A DNA stretch of 64,000 nucleotides from Bacteroidales bacterium (GTDB lineage: Bacteria; Bacteroidota; Bacteroidia; Bacteroidales; UBA932): positions 1 through 64,000 of the forward strand of contig JAFUZO010000042.1 of the NCBI GenBank assembly GCA_017476575.1, given 5' to 3'. This document shows positions 36,691 to 44,718 of this stretch, piece by piece. The translations under genes were made by a program, and so were the position numbers. Position 1 is the first letter of the stretch. Each line of letters starts with the position of its first letter. A model generated the notes under the pieces. That model made no database searches, was not told the origin of the DNA, and was given only the letters and a program-made list of their open reading frames with translations.

Positions 36691-38133
36691 TTATTCAGCG
36701 TTTTCGTAGACGAACTCGACGGTCGTGCCGAGGCAGTTGTTGGCTATGTTGTAAAGTTGGTATCCGGTCCCTGCGGCGGGGGTCGCATATCCGTCCTTGC
36801 GGGCTGACTCGATGCCGGTCAACTGCCCGAGGCGGAACACGTGGCAGTAGAAGGCGATGCCGTTGCAGGCATTGTAGAACCGCCCCATATCGTACGTGCC
36901 CGGCTGTTCTCCGTCTGCGACGTAGATGCCCGTGGCGATGTCCGCAGAAGCGCCGACATTGGCAGTCCCGGAATCCTTGACGACGTAGAATTTCGCCTGG
37001 TTGTTCGCGTTGTGTCCGCGTGCGACCAGGGAGACCTCCTTGAGCACCTTGCCGGTCACGGCCGGACAGGCGATAAACCCCTTGCCCTGGAGCCGGAACG
37101 AGCCGTTGTTCACATAATCTTTCACATAGGAGAAAGTATATCCATCCTCGGTCCAGGTCTTGCGCTCTGTCGAAGTGGCCGTGGCGGTCTCTGCGGCGCC
37201 CTTGGACGTCGCAAAGATACAAAGTTTTCCGGCAACCTCTTCAGCCTTCTCGTCAAGGACGCCGAGGTTGTAGACCTGGTTGCGCACCATCTTGAATCCG
37301 GGCGTCGTGAACTCATAGCATCGGCCGTCCAGGCCGGACAGGCGGACCTGGAGTCCTTCCTGCCCTGCGGTCGTCAGGTCGGCGGGAAAGACGCAGAGGT
37401 AGTAGGTCCCGTCGGCGATGGCGGTGTCCTGGTCCACGTTGTAGCCGCACACGTAGTGGGCATCCCGGCCTGCGATGACGGGAGTGCCATTTTTGTCGAA
37501 GGTGACGGTGGCCGGACCAGAAAGCCGTTTCTCGTTGACCGCCGTGACCATGACCTGGCGCACCGGGCGGTCGGTGCTGTGGGCGAGGGTGAATTTCAGG
37601 TAGGCGCAGGCGTTCTGCATCTCCCCGGACAGGTTGCCGTCTTCGCCGATGACCGCCTCGCAGACGGCCACGTTGGCGTTCGGGGCGAAGGTCCCTTCCG
37701 TCAACTGCTGGGCGCTGGGGAGGACGGTGGTGAAGGCGACCTTCTCCGGGTCGAACTGATGGGCCGTCTCCAGGTCCTTGGAGGCCGCTCCGGCGGCATG
37801 GTACATCGGATGGATGGCATAGGCCTTGACGGCCCCCTCCACGATGCTCCCTTCGAAGATAGCGGAGGAGGAGACGGATGTCGCGGTGTTGGCGAAGGCG
37901 AGTCCGGTCTTGGCCGCGGTCTCTCCCTCGGCGAAACTGTAGACTCCGAGGAAATCTTTCGGTTGCCACTGGATGGTCTTGCCGTCGAGGGCCGCCCGGG
38001 TCTGGATGAAGGTGAAGGTGGCGGGACGGAGCCGGACGTCCTCCTGCGGGAGGTCCAGGGACGGCTTCTCGGAGCAGGCGGCCGCCGTCAGGCAGGAGAC
38101 CGCTGCGATGGTCAGGAAACGGGTCGTTTTCAT
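36691..38133 (-). CDS. Fimbrillin-like (FimB/Mfa2 fold) lipoprotein of a PUL
   Basis: 480 residues from the ATG at 38133, which opens a lipoprotein signal (FLTIAAVSCLTAAAC); an ATG at 38154 (MNKRRPI) overlaps the preceding small ORF's stop and is also possible. The first about 310 residues match the fimbrillin family: IQWQPKDFLGVYSFAEGE, AYAIHPMYHAAGA, FTTVLPSAQQLTEGTF and AYLKFTLAHST. From about residue 310 a second module appears (CIFATSKGAAET, CPAVTGKVLKEVSLVARGHN, YQLYNIANNCL) that resembles the C-terminus of the BACON-like protein. In this operon it is more likely a surface glycan-binding lipoprotein than a pilus subunit. Confidence 0.72.
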   Translation of the reverse strand: MKTTRFLTIAAVSCLTAAACSEKPSLDLPQEDVRLRPATFTFIQTRAALDGKTIQWQPKDFLGVYSFAEGETAAKTGLAFANTATSVSSSAIFEGSIVEGAVKAYAIHPMYHAAGAASKDLETAHQFDPEKVAFTTVLPSAQQLTEGTFAPNANVAVCEAVIGEDGNLSGEMQNACAYLKFTLAHSTDRPVRQVMVTAVNEKRLSGPATVTFDKNGTPVIAGRDAHYVCGYNVDQDTAIADGTYYLCVFPADLTTAGQEGLQVRLSGLDGRCYEFTTPGFKMVRNQVYNLGVLDEKAEEVAGKLCIFATSKGAAETATATSTERKTWTEDGYTFSYVKDYVNNGSFRLQGKGFIACPAVTGKVLKEVSLVARGHNANNQAKFYVVKDSGTANVGASADIATGIYVADGEQPGTYDMGRFYNACNGIAFYCHVFRLGQLTGIESARKDGYATPAAGTGYQLYNIANNCLGTTVEFVYENAE

Positions 38134-38146
38134 GATGGGTCTTCTT

Positions 38147-38281
38147 TTATTCATAGATGTCGTATTCGTTCCCGAGATCCTCGGTGGTGAAACCGCTCAG
38201 GATGGTCCTTGCCAAGGCAATTTCGTGGGCGTCGCAGACCGGGGCCAGATAGGGGGTCCGCCGTTGTTCAAGTGCGTTCAT
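38147..38281 (-). CDS. Small conserved-looking peptide (44 residues)
   Basis: An ATG at 38281, seven bases before the end of the GH3 gene on the same strand, opens 44 codons ending TAA at 38147. The sequence starts MNALEQRRTPYLAPVCDAHE, continues with IALARTILSGF and ends TTEDLGNEYDIYE. Its layout (short, Y-x-A-P near the start, a hydrophobic middle, an acidic Tyr-rich tail) resembles the tiny peptides often found next to SusC/fimbrillin genes in Bacteroidales. It fills the space between the GH3 and fimbrillin-like genes, and its TAA overlaps the alternative fimbrillin start. Function unknown; it could be spurious. Confidence 0.5.
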   Translation of the reverse strand: MNALEQRRTPYLAPVCDAHEIALARTILSGFTTEDLGNEYDIYE

Positions 38282-38287
38282 GATGTG

Positions 38288-40384
38288 TTATGGGATGAGG
38301 GTTATACTGGTTTCCAGGAGGATATGCTGTTCGTTGTCCCCGACCTGCAGCCGGTATTCACCCGGATCGGCAGTCCAGGTATGGGAGGGGACGTCGAAAT
38401 GTTCGAAGGCGTTCCAGGGCAGGTGGACGGTCACCCGGCGGGAGGCGCCCGGGGCGAGCCGCACCTTCTCGAACCCTTTCAGTTCACGGACCGGGCGGGG
38501 GAGCGAGGGGGCGACCGGCGCCACGTACACCTGGGCGACCTCGGCGGCCTCGGCCTTGCCGGTGTTCTCCAAGGTGAAGGAGACGTCGTAGCCGTCTCCG
38601 GCCGTTTCCGTCCGGATGTCGGAATAGGCGAACCGGGAGTAGGTCAGCCCGTAGCCGAAGGGGTAGAGTGGGGTCCGGGCGAACCGTTCGATACCCCGGT
38701 AACCCATGAAGACGCCTTCCTTGTAGTCGGTGTGCGGACAGTCGGTGAACCGGGTGCGGTTCATGTACTGGATGAACTGGTCGGCGTAGTAGGCGTCGGC
38801 GCTGGGATTGTTCTCGAAACGGCCCCAGAGGGTGAAGGGGAGCCGTCCGGACGGGGATACCCGCCCCGAGAGAATTTCCGCCAGGACGGTGCCCGTGTGC
38901 TCGCCGCCGTACCAGGCGTAGAGGATGGCGGCTGCCTTCTCGCCCCAACCTTCCATGTCGACCTCGCAACCCGAATGGACGATGACCACCACCCGGTCGG
39001 ACAGGGCGGTCAAGCGGCGCAGGAGCGTGTCCTGTTCCTCGGGCAGGCCGAAGCCGTGGTCCCGGTTCTCGCCTTCCACATGGTTGCCGAGGCCCACTTC
39101 CACGATGACGGCCCCGGCGCTGCGGACCTCCTCGTCCGAAGGCGTCTCCACCAGGCGGACCGGCCATCCCTTGCCGAGACGGCCCATCCCCTGCCAGGTG
39201 GTCACATAGCGCCCGTCGAACGGATGGACCCAGCCCGAGCCGCCGCCCCCGACCATCGCATCTGCGTAGGGACCGGTCAGGAGGATGCCGCCTTTCAAGC
39301 GCTTGCCGAGGGGCAGGATTCCATTGTTCTTCAGGAGCACGGGACCGCCGAGGGCGGCCTGGTAGGCCTTCTGGTGGCAGTACGGATTGTCGAGCGGGAG
39401 GTCGGCATCCTTGTGGGGACGGTCGAGCAAGCCGAAGGCGATGAGGGTCTGCAGGACATGCTGGCATTTCTCATCGATTTCCTCTTCCCGGATGACCCCG
39501 TTGTCGACCAGGCGCCGCACGCGGGCGTAATCGTGCGTGAACGGGTTCGGCATTTCGATATCCAGGCCGCCCTGGATGCCGTTCAGCGTGCTGTAGACGG
39601 TCTGCCAGTCGCACATGGAAGCCCCTTCGAACCCCCAGTCGTCCCGCAGCGTCTTCCGCAGGAGATAGGGACTCTCGGAGCAGTGTACGGCATTGAGACG
39701 GCCACAGGCGGCCATCACGGCCCCGACCCGCCCTTCCATGACGGCCTTCCTGAAGGCCGGGAAATAGATTTCATGCAAGGTGCGCTCATCGACGTTGCTG
39801 GTCGCCACGAAACGGTCCCATTCCTGGTTGTTGACGGCGAAATGCTTGACGGTCGCGATGATCCCGTGCGACTGCACGCCGCGAATATATTGCAGTGCCA
39901 TTTCGCCGGCGAGGTAGGGGTCCTCGCCGAAGTATTCGAAATTGCGTCCGCTCAGGGCGGTCCGGTACATGTTGACGCCGGGACCCAGGAAGAAGCCGGC
40001 TCCGCGGGCGCGGGCGTCCAGGCCGAGGGCGTCGCCCGTCGCGAGCGCGGCCTCCCGGTCGAAACTCGCGGCGACGGACATCCCGCACGCATAATAGGTG
40101 CCCGGCTCCTCCCGGTTCCGCTTGTTGTTGATGCCCTGCGGCCCGTCCACCATGTAGACCGGCGCGATGCCGAGTGCCGGGCAGCCCGTAAGGGTGTTCA
40201 GGTTCTCGAATTCCGGTGTGCCGCGCTGGCCGCTGATGAGACCGAGCTTCTCCTCCAGCGTCATCCGGGCGACGAGGGCCGCCGCCCGTTCCCTGTGGGC
40301 CTGTGTAATCTCGACGGGAGGAAAATCCCCGGCGGCGGCAGAGACCCCGACGGCCAGGGCAAGGAATGTGGTCATTGCTTTCAT
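38288..40384 (-). CDS. GH3 family beta-glycosidase, secreted
   Basis: 698 residues with a signal peptide (LALAVGVSAAAG). Full GH3 architecture: the N-terminal barrel with RMTLEEKLGLISG, PVYMVDGPQGI, GVNMYRTALSGRNFEYFGEDP and KHFAVNNQEWDR, and the nucleophile Asp259 in GASMCDWQ. The alpha/beta domain contains GGPVLLKNNGILPL and GGGGSGWV. The C-terminal fibronectin-like domain contains RELKGFEKVRLAPGASRRV. It should release terminal beta-linked sugars from oligosaccharides. It is the first gene of the large PUL and has a TAATTTTG -7 box (40390-40397) right after the regulator gene. Confidence 0.92.
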   Translation of the reverse strand: MKAMTTFLALAVGVSAAAGDFPPVEITQAHRERAAALVARMTLEEKLGLISGQRGTPEFENLNTLTGCPALGIAPVYMVDGPQGINNKRNREEPGTYYACGMSVAASFDREAALATGDALGLDARARGAGFFLGPGVNMYRTALSGRNFEYFGEDPYLAGEMALQYIRGVQSHGIIATVKHFAVNNQEWDRFVATSNVDERTLHEIYFPAFRKAVMEGRVGAVMAACGRLNAVHCSESPYLLRKTLRDDWGFEGASMCDWQTVYSTLNGIQGGLDIEMPNPFTHDYARVRRLVDNGVIREEEIDEKCQHVLQTLIAFGLLDRPHKDADLPLDNPYCHQKAYQAALGGPVLLKNNGILPLGKRLKGGILLTGPYADAMVGGGGSGWVHPFDGRYVTTWQGMGRLGKGWPVRLVETPSDEEVRSAGAVIVEVGLGNHVEGENRDHGFGLPEEQDTLLRRLTALSDRVVVIVHSGCEVDMEGWGEKAAAILYAWYGGEHTGTVLAEILSGRVSPSGRLPFTLWGRFENNPSADAYYADQFIQYMNRTRFTDCPHTDYKEGVFMGYRGIERFARTPLYPFGYGLTYSRFAYSDIRTETAGDGYDVSFTLENTGKAEAAEVAQVYVAPVAPSLPRPVRELKGFEKVRLAPGASRRVTVHLPWNAFEHFDVPSHTWTADPGEYRLQVGDNEQHILLETSITLIP

Positions 40385-40389
40385 GACCG

Positions 40390-40397
40390 CAAAATTA
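40390..40397 (-). promoter_or_regulatory. -7 box for the PUL operon starting with GH3
   Basis: TAATTTTG on the minus strand, an exact TAnnTTTG, 5 nt before the GH3 start, which would give a very short leader. The 90-bp gap to the regulator gene has no convincing -33 box, which fits an activated promoter. Confidence 0.5.
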
Positions 40398-40473
40398 TCG
40401 CTTTGTGGAAGCCCCTGTTACCAATCGGCAATCACAAACTATCAAATTTCGCTCAACCGGGAATCCAAGCCGT

Positions 40474-43140
40474 TCAGGCGGTCTTTTGAACCGAGGAAGG
40501 GGTGGTGCCGTATTCGTCCTTGAAGCACTTGGCGAAATAGGACGGGGAGGAGAAACCGCAGCGGAAGGCAATGTCAGAGACGGAGAGTTCGCCCTGTTCC
40601 AGCAGATGCTTCGCCACGGCGAGGCGCTTGGTCTTGATGTAGTCGGCAGGGGCCGTGCCGAAGGCGGCGACCGTGTGGCGGCGCAGGGTGGCCACGCTGA
40701 CGGACATCTCCCCCGCCAACGCCTCGACGCTGAACCGCTCGTCGCCCAGGTGGCGGGTGACCGCGCCGTCCAGCCGTTTCATGAATTCCGCCCGGGCGCT
40801 GTCAGCGTCGAACTGTTCCAGGGCCACGAACCCGGACAGGAACCCGAGTTTCTCCTGGATGCGTTTTTCCTGTTCCTCCTTCTTCCGGCGGATTTCCCGC
40901 TTGCGGACCTGCCAGAAGACGACGGCGCCGCTGCCGAGGAGCGACAGGGCCACGATGAGTGCGATGCCTGCCGGAGACGACCAGAAAGGCGGGATAATCC
41001 GGATCCGGATATCGTCATGTCCCTCGATCCGGAGTGTGTAGGTGCCGGGAGGCACGCTGTAGTAGTAGATGTTGTTCTCCGGTCCGGTCCGTCGCGGGGC
41101 CTTGTCGTACCCTTCCAGGCAGTATTGGACGGATCCTGCCGACAGGTTGCCGGGGAAGGCCAGGGAGAAGCCGAAAGAGTTCTTGGCGAACGGGATGGAC
41201 AGTTCCTGCATGTCGTTGATGTTGGTCTCCATCACCTGCGGGGTGTCTCCGATGACGAATCCGACGATGTCTGTCCGGGTCAAGGACGGAGAGAGTGCCT
41301 CGGGCCGGAAGCGGACGAAGCCGCCTGCATCGGCGAACAGGAATTCCCCGGAGGCAAGCAGGCACGAGGGCCCCGTGAATTCGTCGACCGTGAGGCCGTG
41401 CCGTTTGTCGTACACGATGGCGGAGCCGTTTGCGCTGTCGAACCGGACGAGCCCGGACGTGGTGGCGATCCAGAAGATGCCGTCCCGGTCCTGGAGGGCG
41501 CCCAGGAAGGAGGCGCGGGGGAATCCCGGCACCCGTTCGATGTCGTAGAGGTCGTCCTCGTCCCCGGCGGTGCCGAGACGGCAGAGCGTGGCGTCGTGGC
41601 CGACGGCCCAGACCCGGTCCGCCTGGTCGACCAGAACCGAGGACACCATTTCCCGGACCCCCTTGTAGGCCGATTCCCGGGAATAGAGATATTGCCGGAC
41701 CGTGCTGTCCGCAGGATTGTACGACCAGACTCCGGCAGCGTAGGTGGCGGTCCAGAAGACCCCGTCGGCGTCCTCGCAGGGTGTGGCGGGAGAGGACGGG
41801 AGGCCCAGCGGGCGGCCGGTATCGAGGTTGAGGAAGCCTTCGCCGCTGCGGATGACGGTTTCGGCCGCATGGGTGACCAGGAGGGCGGCGACCGGCCCGG
41901 GCCAGGTTTTCCGGACCTGTCCCGAGGCTGTGTCCATCTCGTAGAGGCCTTTTACGCTCCCCAGGAGAAGGCGGTTCCCCCGCATGCATCCGGCCGTCAG
42001 TTCTTCCGGGATGCCCGGGGTGCGGACTCGGCCGAGGTTGCCGGAGACGGGGTCGTAGCGGAGCAGCCCGTCGGTCTTGGTCGTCATCCAGACGATGCCC
42101 CCCGGGTCCTGGGAGAAGGAGGTGATCCGGCTGCTGACCGGTGTCCCGTCGGACAGGAAGGATACATTCGTGAAGGCGGAAGGGGCCGGGCTGACGAGGT
42201 CCACGCCGGCATCGGCCGTCCCGATCCAGAGCGACTCGTTTCCGGCCGGGCAGGAGGCCAGGCAGAGACCGTCCAGGAAGGTGTCGAGGACCTTTTCCGA
42301 CCCGGTGTCGAACCGGATGACTCCCCGGGAGGTGGAGATGGAAAGGACCCCGTCTCCATCCTGGACCATGCTGACAGGATACCGGGAACCAGACCAGTCG
42401 AGAAGGAGCCGTTCCCGCCGGGCCTTGACCTGGAATTCGTACAGCCCGCGCTCGTTGGTGAAATAGAGGATGTCGTTGCTCCTGCGGCTGACCAGCGGGC
42501 CGCGGAGGCGGTGGACGGGGAGGCCCGACCGGGGGTTCCGGTACAGGACCTCCCAGGCGCCGTTTTCCGGAGAAAAGATGCCGAGTTCGTCGCCGATGAT
42601 ACAGAACATCCGGTCGTTCCGGTCGAAGGCGATATACCGGGCGTGGCCGTCTTCCGCAGGGAAGGGACTTTCCTGCAGGAGCGCCTGGCCGGCATCGTAG
42701 GAATAGACCTTGCCGCCGTTGTCCGGAAAGAACCAGACTGTCCCCTTGGAATCGACGGCGAAGGAGCCGATGAACCCGTCGGGGGAATGCCCTTCTGCGT
42801 CCTGGGGGACGAAGAACGCGTCGGTCCGCCAGTCGTAGCAGGCCGCTCCCTTGGTCGTCGCAATCCAGATGTTCCCGCGGGAGTCTTCGAACAGGTGCAG
42901 GATATAGTTGGACGAGAGCCGGTAGTTCTCCGCCCAATAGTTCTTCATCCGCGTCCCGTCATACCGGTTCAGACCGAGTTCCGTCCCGATCCAGACATAG
43001 CCCCGCGAATCCTGGAGCACGCAGCGGATGTTGTTGCACGACAATCCGCTGTTCTCGGTATCGAATTTCCGGTAGGGTCCCTGTGCGGCGGCGGAAAGGC
43101 CGGAGAGCACAGCCGCCAGGACAAGCAAAAGTCTCTTCAT
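40474..43140 (-). CDS. Membrane sensor-regulator: two-component-type propeller, Y_Y_Y, TM segment and AraC HTH, no kinase or receiver
   Basis: 888 residues from the ATG at 43140 (MKRLLLVLAAVLSGLSAAAQ signal). The periplasmic part is a two-component-regulator propeller (LQDSRGYVWIGTELGLNRYD, FEDSRGNIWIATTKGAACYD, LQDRDGIFWIATTSGLVRFD) followed by a Y_Y_Y-type domain (PPGTYTLRIEG) near residue 695. One transmembrane helix (IALIVALSLLGSGAVVFW) leads directly through a charged coiled segment to an AraC HTH (FSVEALAGEMSVSVATLRRH, LSVSDIAFRCGFSSPSYFAK). No HisKA, HATPase or receiver domain exists, unlike normal hybrid two-component systems of PULs. It probably senses glycan fragments and controls the GH3-to-FAD-oxidoreductase operon just downstream. 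Confidence 0.85.
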   Translation of the reverse strand: MKRLLLVLAAVLSGLSAAAQGPYRKFDTENSGLSCNNIRCVLQDSRGYVWIGTELGLNRYDGTRMKNYWAENYRLSSNYILHLFEDSRGNIWIATTKGAACYDWRTDAFFVPQDAEGHSPDGFIGSFAVDSKGTVWFFPDNGGKVYSYDAGQALLQESPFPAEDGHARYIAFDRNDRMFCIIGDELGIFSPENGAWEVLYRNPRSGLPVHRLRGPLVSRRSNDILYFTNERGLYEFQVKARRERLLLDWSGSRYPVSMVQDGDGVLSISTSRGVIRFDTGSEKVLDTFLDGLCLASCPAGNESLWIGTADAGVDLVSPAPSAFTNVSFLSDGTPVSSRITSFSQDPGGIVWMTTKTDGLLRYDPVSGNLGRVRTPGIPEELTAGCMRGNRLLLGSVKGLYEMDTASGQVRKTWPGPVAALLVTHAAETVIRSGEGFLNLDTGRPLGLPSSPATPCEDADGVFWTATYAAGVWSYNPADSTVRQYLYSRESAYKGVREMVSSVLVDQADRVWAVGHDATLCRLGTAGDEDDLYDIERVPGFPRASFLGALQDRDGIFWIATTSGLVRFDSANGSAIVYDKRHGLTVDEFTGPSCLLASGEFLFADAGGFVRFRPEALSPSLTRTDIVGFVIGDTPQVMETNINDMQELSIPFAKNSFGFSLAFPGNLSAGSVQYCLEGYDKAPRRTGPENNIYYYSVPPGTYTLRIEGHDDIRIRIIPPFWSSPAGIALIVALSLLGSGAVVFWQVRKREIRRKKEEQEKRIQEKLGFLSGFVALEQFDADSARAEFMKRLDGAVTRHLGDERFSVEALAGEMSVSVATLRRHTVAAFGTAPADYIKTKRLAVAKHLLEQGELSVSDIAFRCGFSSPSYFAKCFKDEYGTTPSSVQKTA

Positions 43141-43161
43141 GCGTCCAATCATGTTCCGCCG

Positions 43162-43169
43162 CAAAGATA
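43162..43169 (-). promoter_or_regulatory. -7 box for the propeller/AraC regulator gene
   Basis: TATCTTTG on the minus strand, an exact TAnnTTTG, 21 nt before the start at 43140; a TTGC about 20 nt upstream may be the -33 element. Confidence 0.6.
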
Positions 43170-43233
43170 CGGGCAATCGCGCAAAATCGCAACCCGGCCT
43201 CCCGTTTAGGCCCCCCTCCTGGACGTGGACAGG

Positions 43234-43395
43234 CTGCCGAACGTTCCGTCCCCCTCCCCTTGCAAAATCGTCCGAGGCGTGGATGGAAGGGCCTGGCCGA
43301 CCGTCCTATTCATGATAAAGCCGGATTCGTGGATGGGCGGCCGGGGGGGCCTGCCCTGTCCATGAGCAAAGGGGCTCCCGGCATGGGGCATCGGG
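43234..43395. repeat. Dispersed noncoding repeat, family A copy 2
   Basis: About 160 bp matching 22584-22740 with indels. The 510-bp gap 43141-43649 holds only the regulator promoter, this copy and a family B palindrome; no gene was seen in it. Confidence 0.8.
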
Positions 43396-43416
43396 TCCCG
43401 CATGGAGCAGGGCAAG

Positions 43417-43568
43417 GGACCTTCCATCGGGGTCCTGCGAAATGGTTGATACAGAACAGGTTGAGAAATGGTGGATGGAAGGTCTCTGTCCTGCGGGGTG
43501 GACCTTCCATCGGACCGCTTGTAATCGTTTCTGTATCAAGTAGTTTTAAGGAGACCGATGGACGGTCC
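43417..43568. repeat. 152-bp extragenic palindrome, family B copy 2
   Basis: Matching words lie symmetrically around 43492.5. GGACCTTCCATCGG at 43417 faces GATGGACGGTCC ending at 43568. TTGATACAGA at 43446 faces TCTGTATCAA ending at 43539. GATGGAAGGTC at 43474 faces GACCTTCCATC ending at 43511. The left two thirds has the same spacing as the copy at 16322-16472. Confidence 0.8.
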
Positions 43569-43649
43569 CAACGTCTTCCGTGCCTCGTCCCTCCATCCCG
43601 GCGGGCCAAGGCTGCAGATATCCGGATCATGATTATCCAAACCAGTAAT

Positions 43650-44158
43650 ATGAGACAGAAGATTGCATTGACAAGGGTGCTCCTGCTGGCGGTGATAGCT
43701 GCCGGGGCGCAGACGGGAGTGTCCCTGGAACTGGGCATCAAGTACCGCTCCGGTCTCGGGAGGATGTTCACGGACCCGGTGGGGTACCAGGAAGTGTCGC
43801 CCTGGATCGGCTGGGTTACCGGTTGGACGGGAAGAACCTCTTCGGTATCACGCTCCAGGGGGATTGCGGGTATACCCACAACAGGCCCGACGTAGTCGGC
43901 CACCGGGCCTCGGAAATGCCGCTGCCCGGCGTGTCCCTGACCCGCACCCATGACTTCTCCGACGGGCTGAAGTCGGCGTATTTCGAATACAAGTTGGGCC
44001 TGCCGGACCTGGAGAAGAGCCGGGGTACCGTTTCCTGGTGGCGGACAAGATGCCGCTGCGTGTGGGCGCAGTCTTCGATGGGAGCGGGTCCTCTATCCGG
44101 GGAAGGGTGAGGGCAGCTCCAGTTGCGAGGCCCACCACGCCCATGGAATGGTCCAGCG
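43650..44158 (+). pseudogene. Broken gene of unknown family, two frameshifts and a lost 3' end
   Basis: An ATG at 43650 opens a signal-peptide-like start (MRQKIALTRVLLLAVIAAGA) and then LELGIKYRSGLGRMFTDP...WIGW. Coding sense then jumps frame near 43815 (one missing G: WIGW continues as YRLDGKNLFGITLQGDCG in the -1 frame) and again near 44030 (a missing T: LEKSRGTV continues as FLVADKMPLRVGAVFDGSG). After RAAPVARPTTPMEW near 44150 the frame runs into the antisense of the next fragment. The recovered about 170 residues are rich in aromatic/glycine alternation, as in outer-membrane beta-barrel proteins, but I do not recognise the family. Confidence 0.6.
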
Positions 44159-44160
44159 GT

Positions 44161-44523
44161 TCAGTCCCGCGGGCGGCGGACATAGCCGTGGTTGCGCTCG
44201 CTGCCGGTGGTGTGATTATAGCAGCCGACCATGCATTGAAGGTAGAGTTCGTCGTCCTTCGGGGCGCCGCCGTAGACAAAGAAGGTCTTGTTGACTTCGC
44301 GGGCATAGACGGCCAACGGGATATGTTTCATGGTATAGGTACCGAGCCCGCCGGAATATTTGTCGCCGCATTCATGGCCCTGTCCGATGGTGAAGCAGAT
44401 GCTGCGGTAGCCATCTGCCGTGGCATTCTCATGGGGCAGGGAACGGGAGTGCCGGTCTGCCTGGGGCTTCCCGGTCGCGAGGGAGGATAGCGTCAGGAGA
44501 AAGAAAATAAGGATCAGTTTCAT
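44161..44523 (-). pseudogene. N-terminal fragment of a BNR_4-type secreted protein
   Basis: 120 residues from the ATG at 44523 with a signal peptide (MKLILIFFLLTLSSLATG). The sequence YRSICFTIGQGHECGDKYSG, then TYTMKHIPLAVYAREVNKTF, FVYGGAPKDDELYLQCMV and YNHTTG, matches the start of BNR_4-type propeller proteins, which are usually above 400 residues. It stops just after VRRP, where the facing broken gene ends, so both appear to have lost their 3' parts at one junction near 44160. A CAAACGTTTG palindrome lies 84 nt upstream of the ATG. Confidence 0.65.
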
Positions 44524-44606
44524 GTGCGGTTATGTTGATTTCTACAAAAAACGAAGTTTCTGCGGTTCGGAGGTGGAAGAAAAAAACAATAATAGAATTT
44601 TTTATG

Positions 44607-44616
44607 CAAACGTTTG
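44607..44616. promoter_or_regulatory. CAAACGTTTG palindrome, LacI-type operator-like
   Basis: A perfect 10-bp palindrome with near-symmetric AT flanks, in the AT-rich 267-bp gap between the BNR_4 fragment and rpsL. Its central CG and AAACGTTT core resemble LacI-family operators. No regulator gene of that family is in the window. Confidence 0.3.
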
Positions 44617-44687
44617 TATTCCTTTTCCCCGGAAGCAGCGGAAAAACGGGATCCACCAGGGGCTTCGACAGCCAGGATGTTGAAAAC

Positions 44688-44718
44688 TTTGTTAATTAAA
44701 AAAATTTAACTATCTTTG
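44688..44718 (+). promoter_or_regulatory. Promoter of the rpsL-rpsG-fusA-rpsJ operon
   Basis: TTTG at 44688-44691 and TATCTTTG at 44711-44718 with a 19-nt spacer: a perfect Bacteroidetes promoter. A strong 6-7 bp hairpin capped by TTCG lies in the leader at 44732-44749, about 40 nt before the rpsL ATG. Confidence 0.85.

Noticed and set aside
36691..38133. Calling the fimbrillin-like proteins pilus subunits
   Set aside because: They sit in SusC/SusD operons, lack neighbouring fimbrial assembly genes, and one shares its C-terminal module with a BACON-like protein; surface glycan binding fits better.
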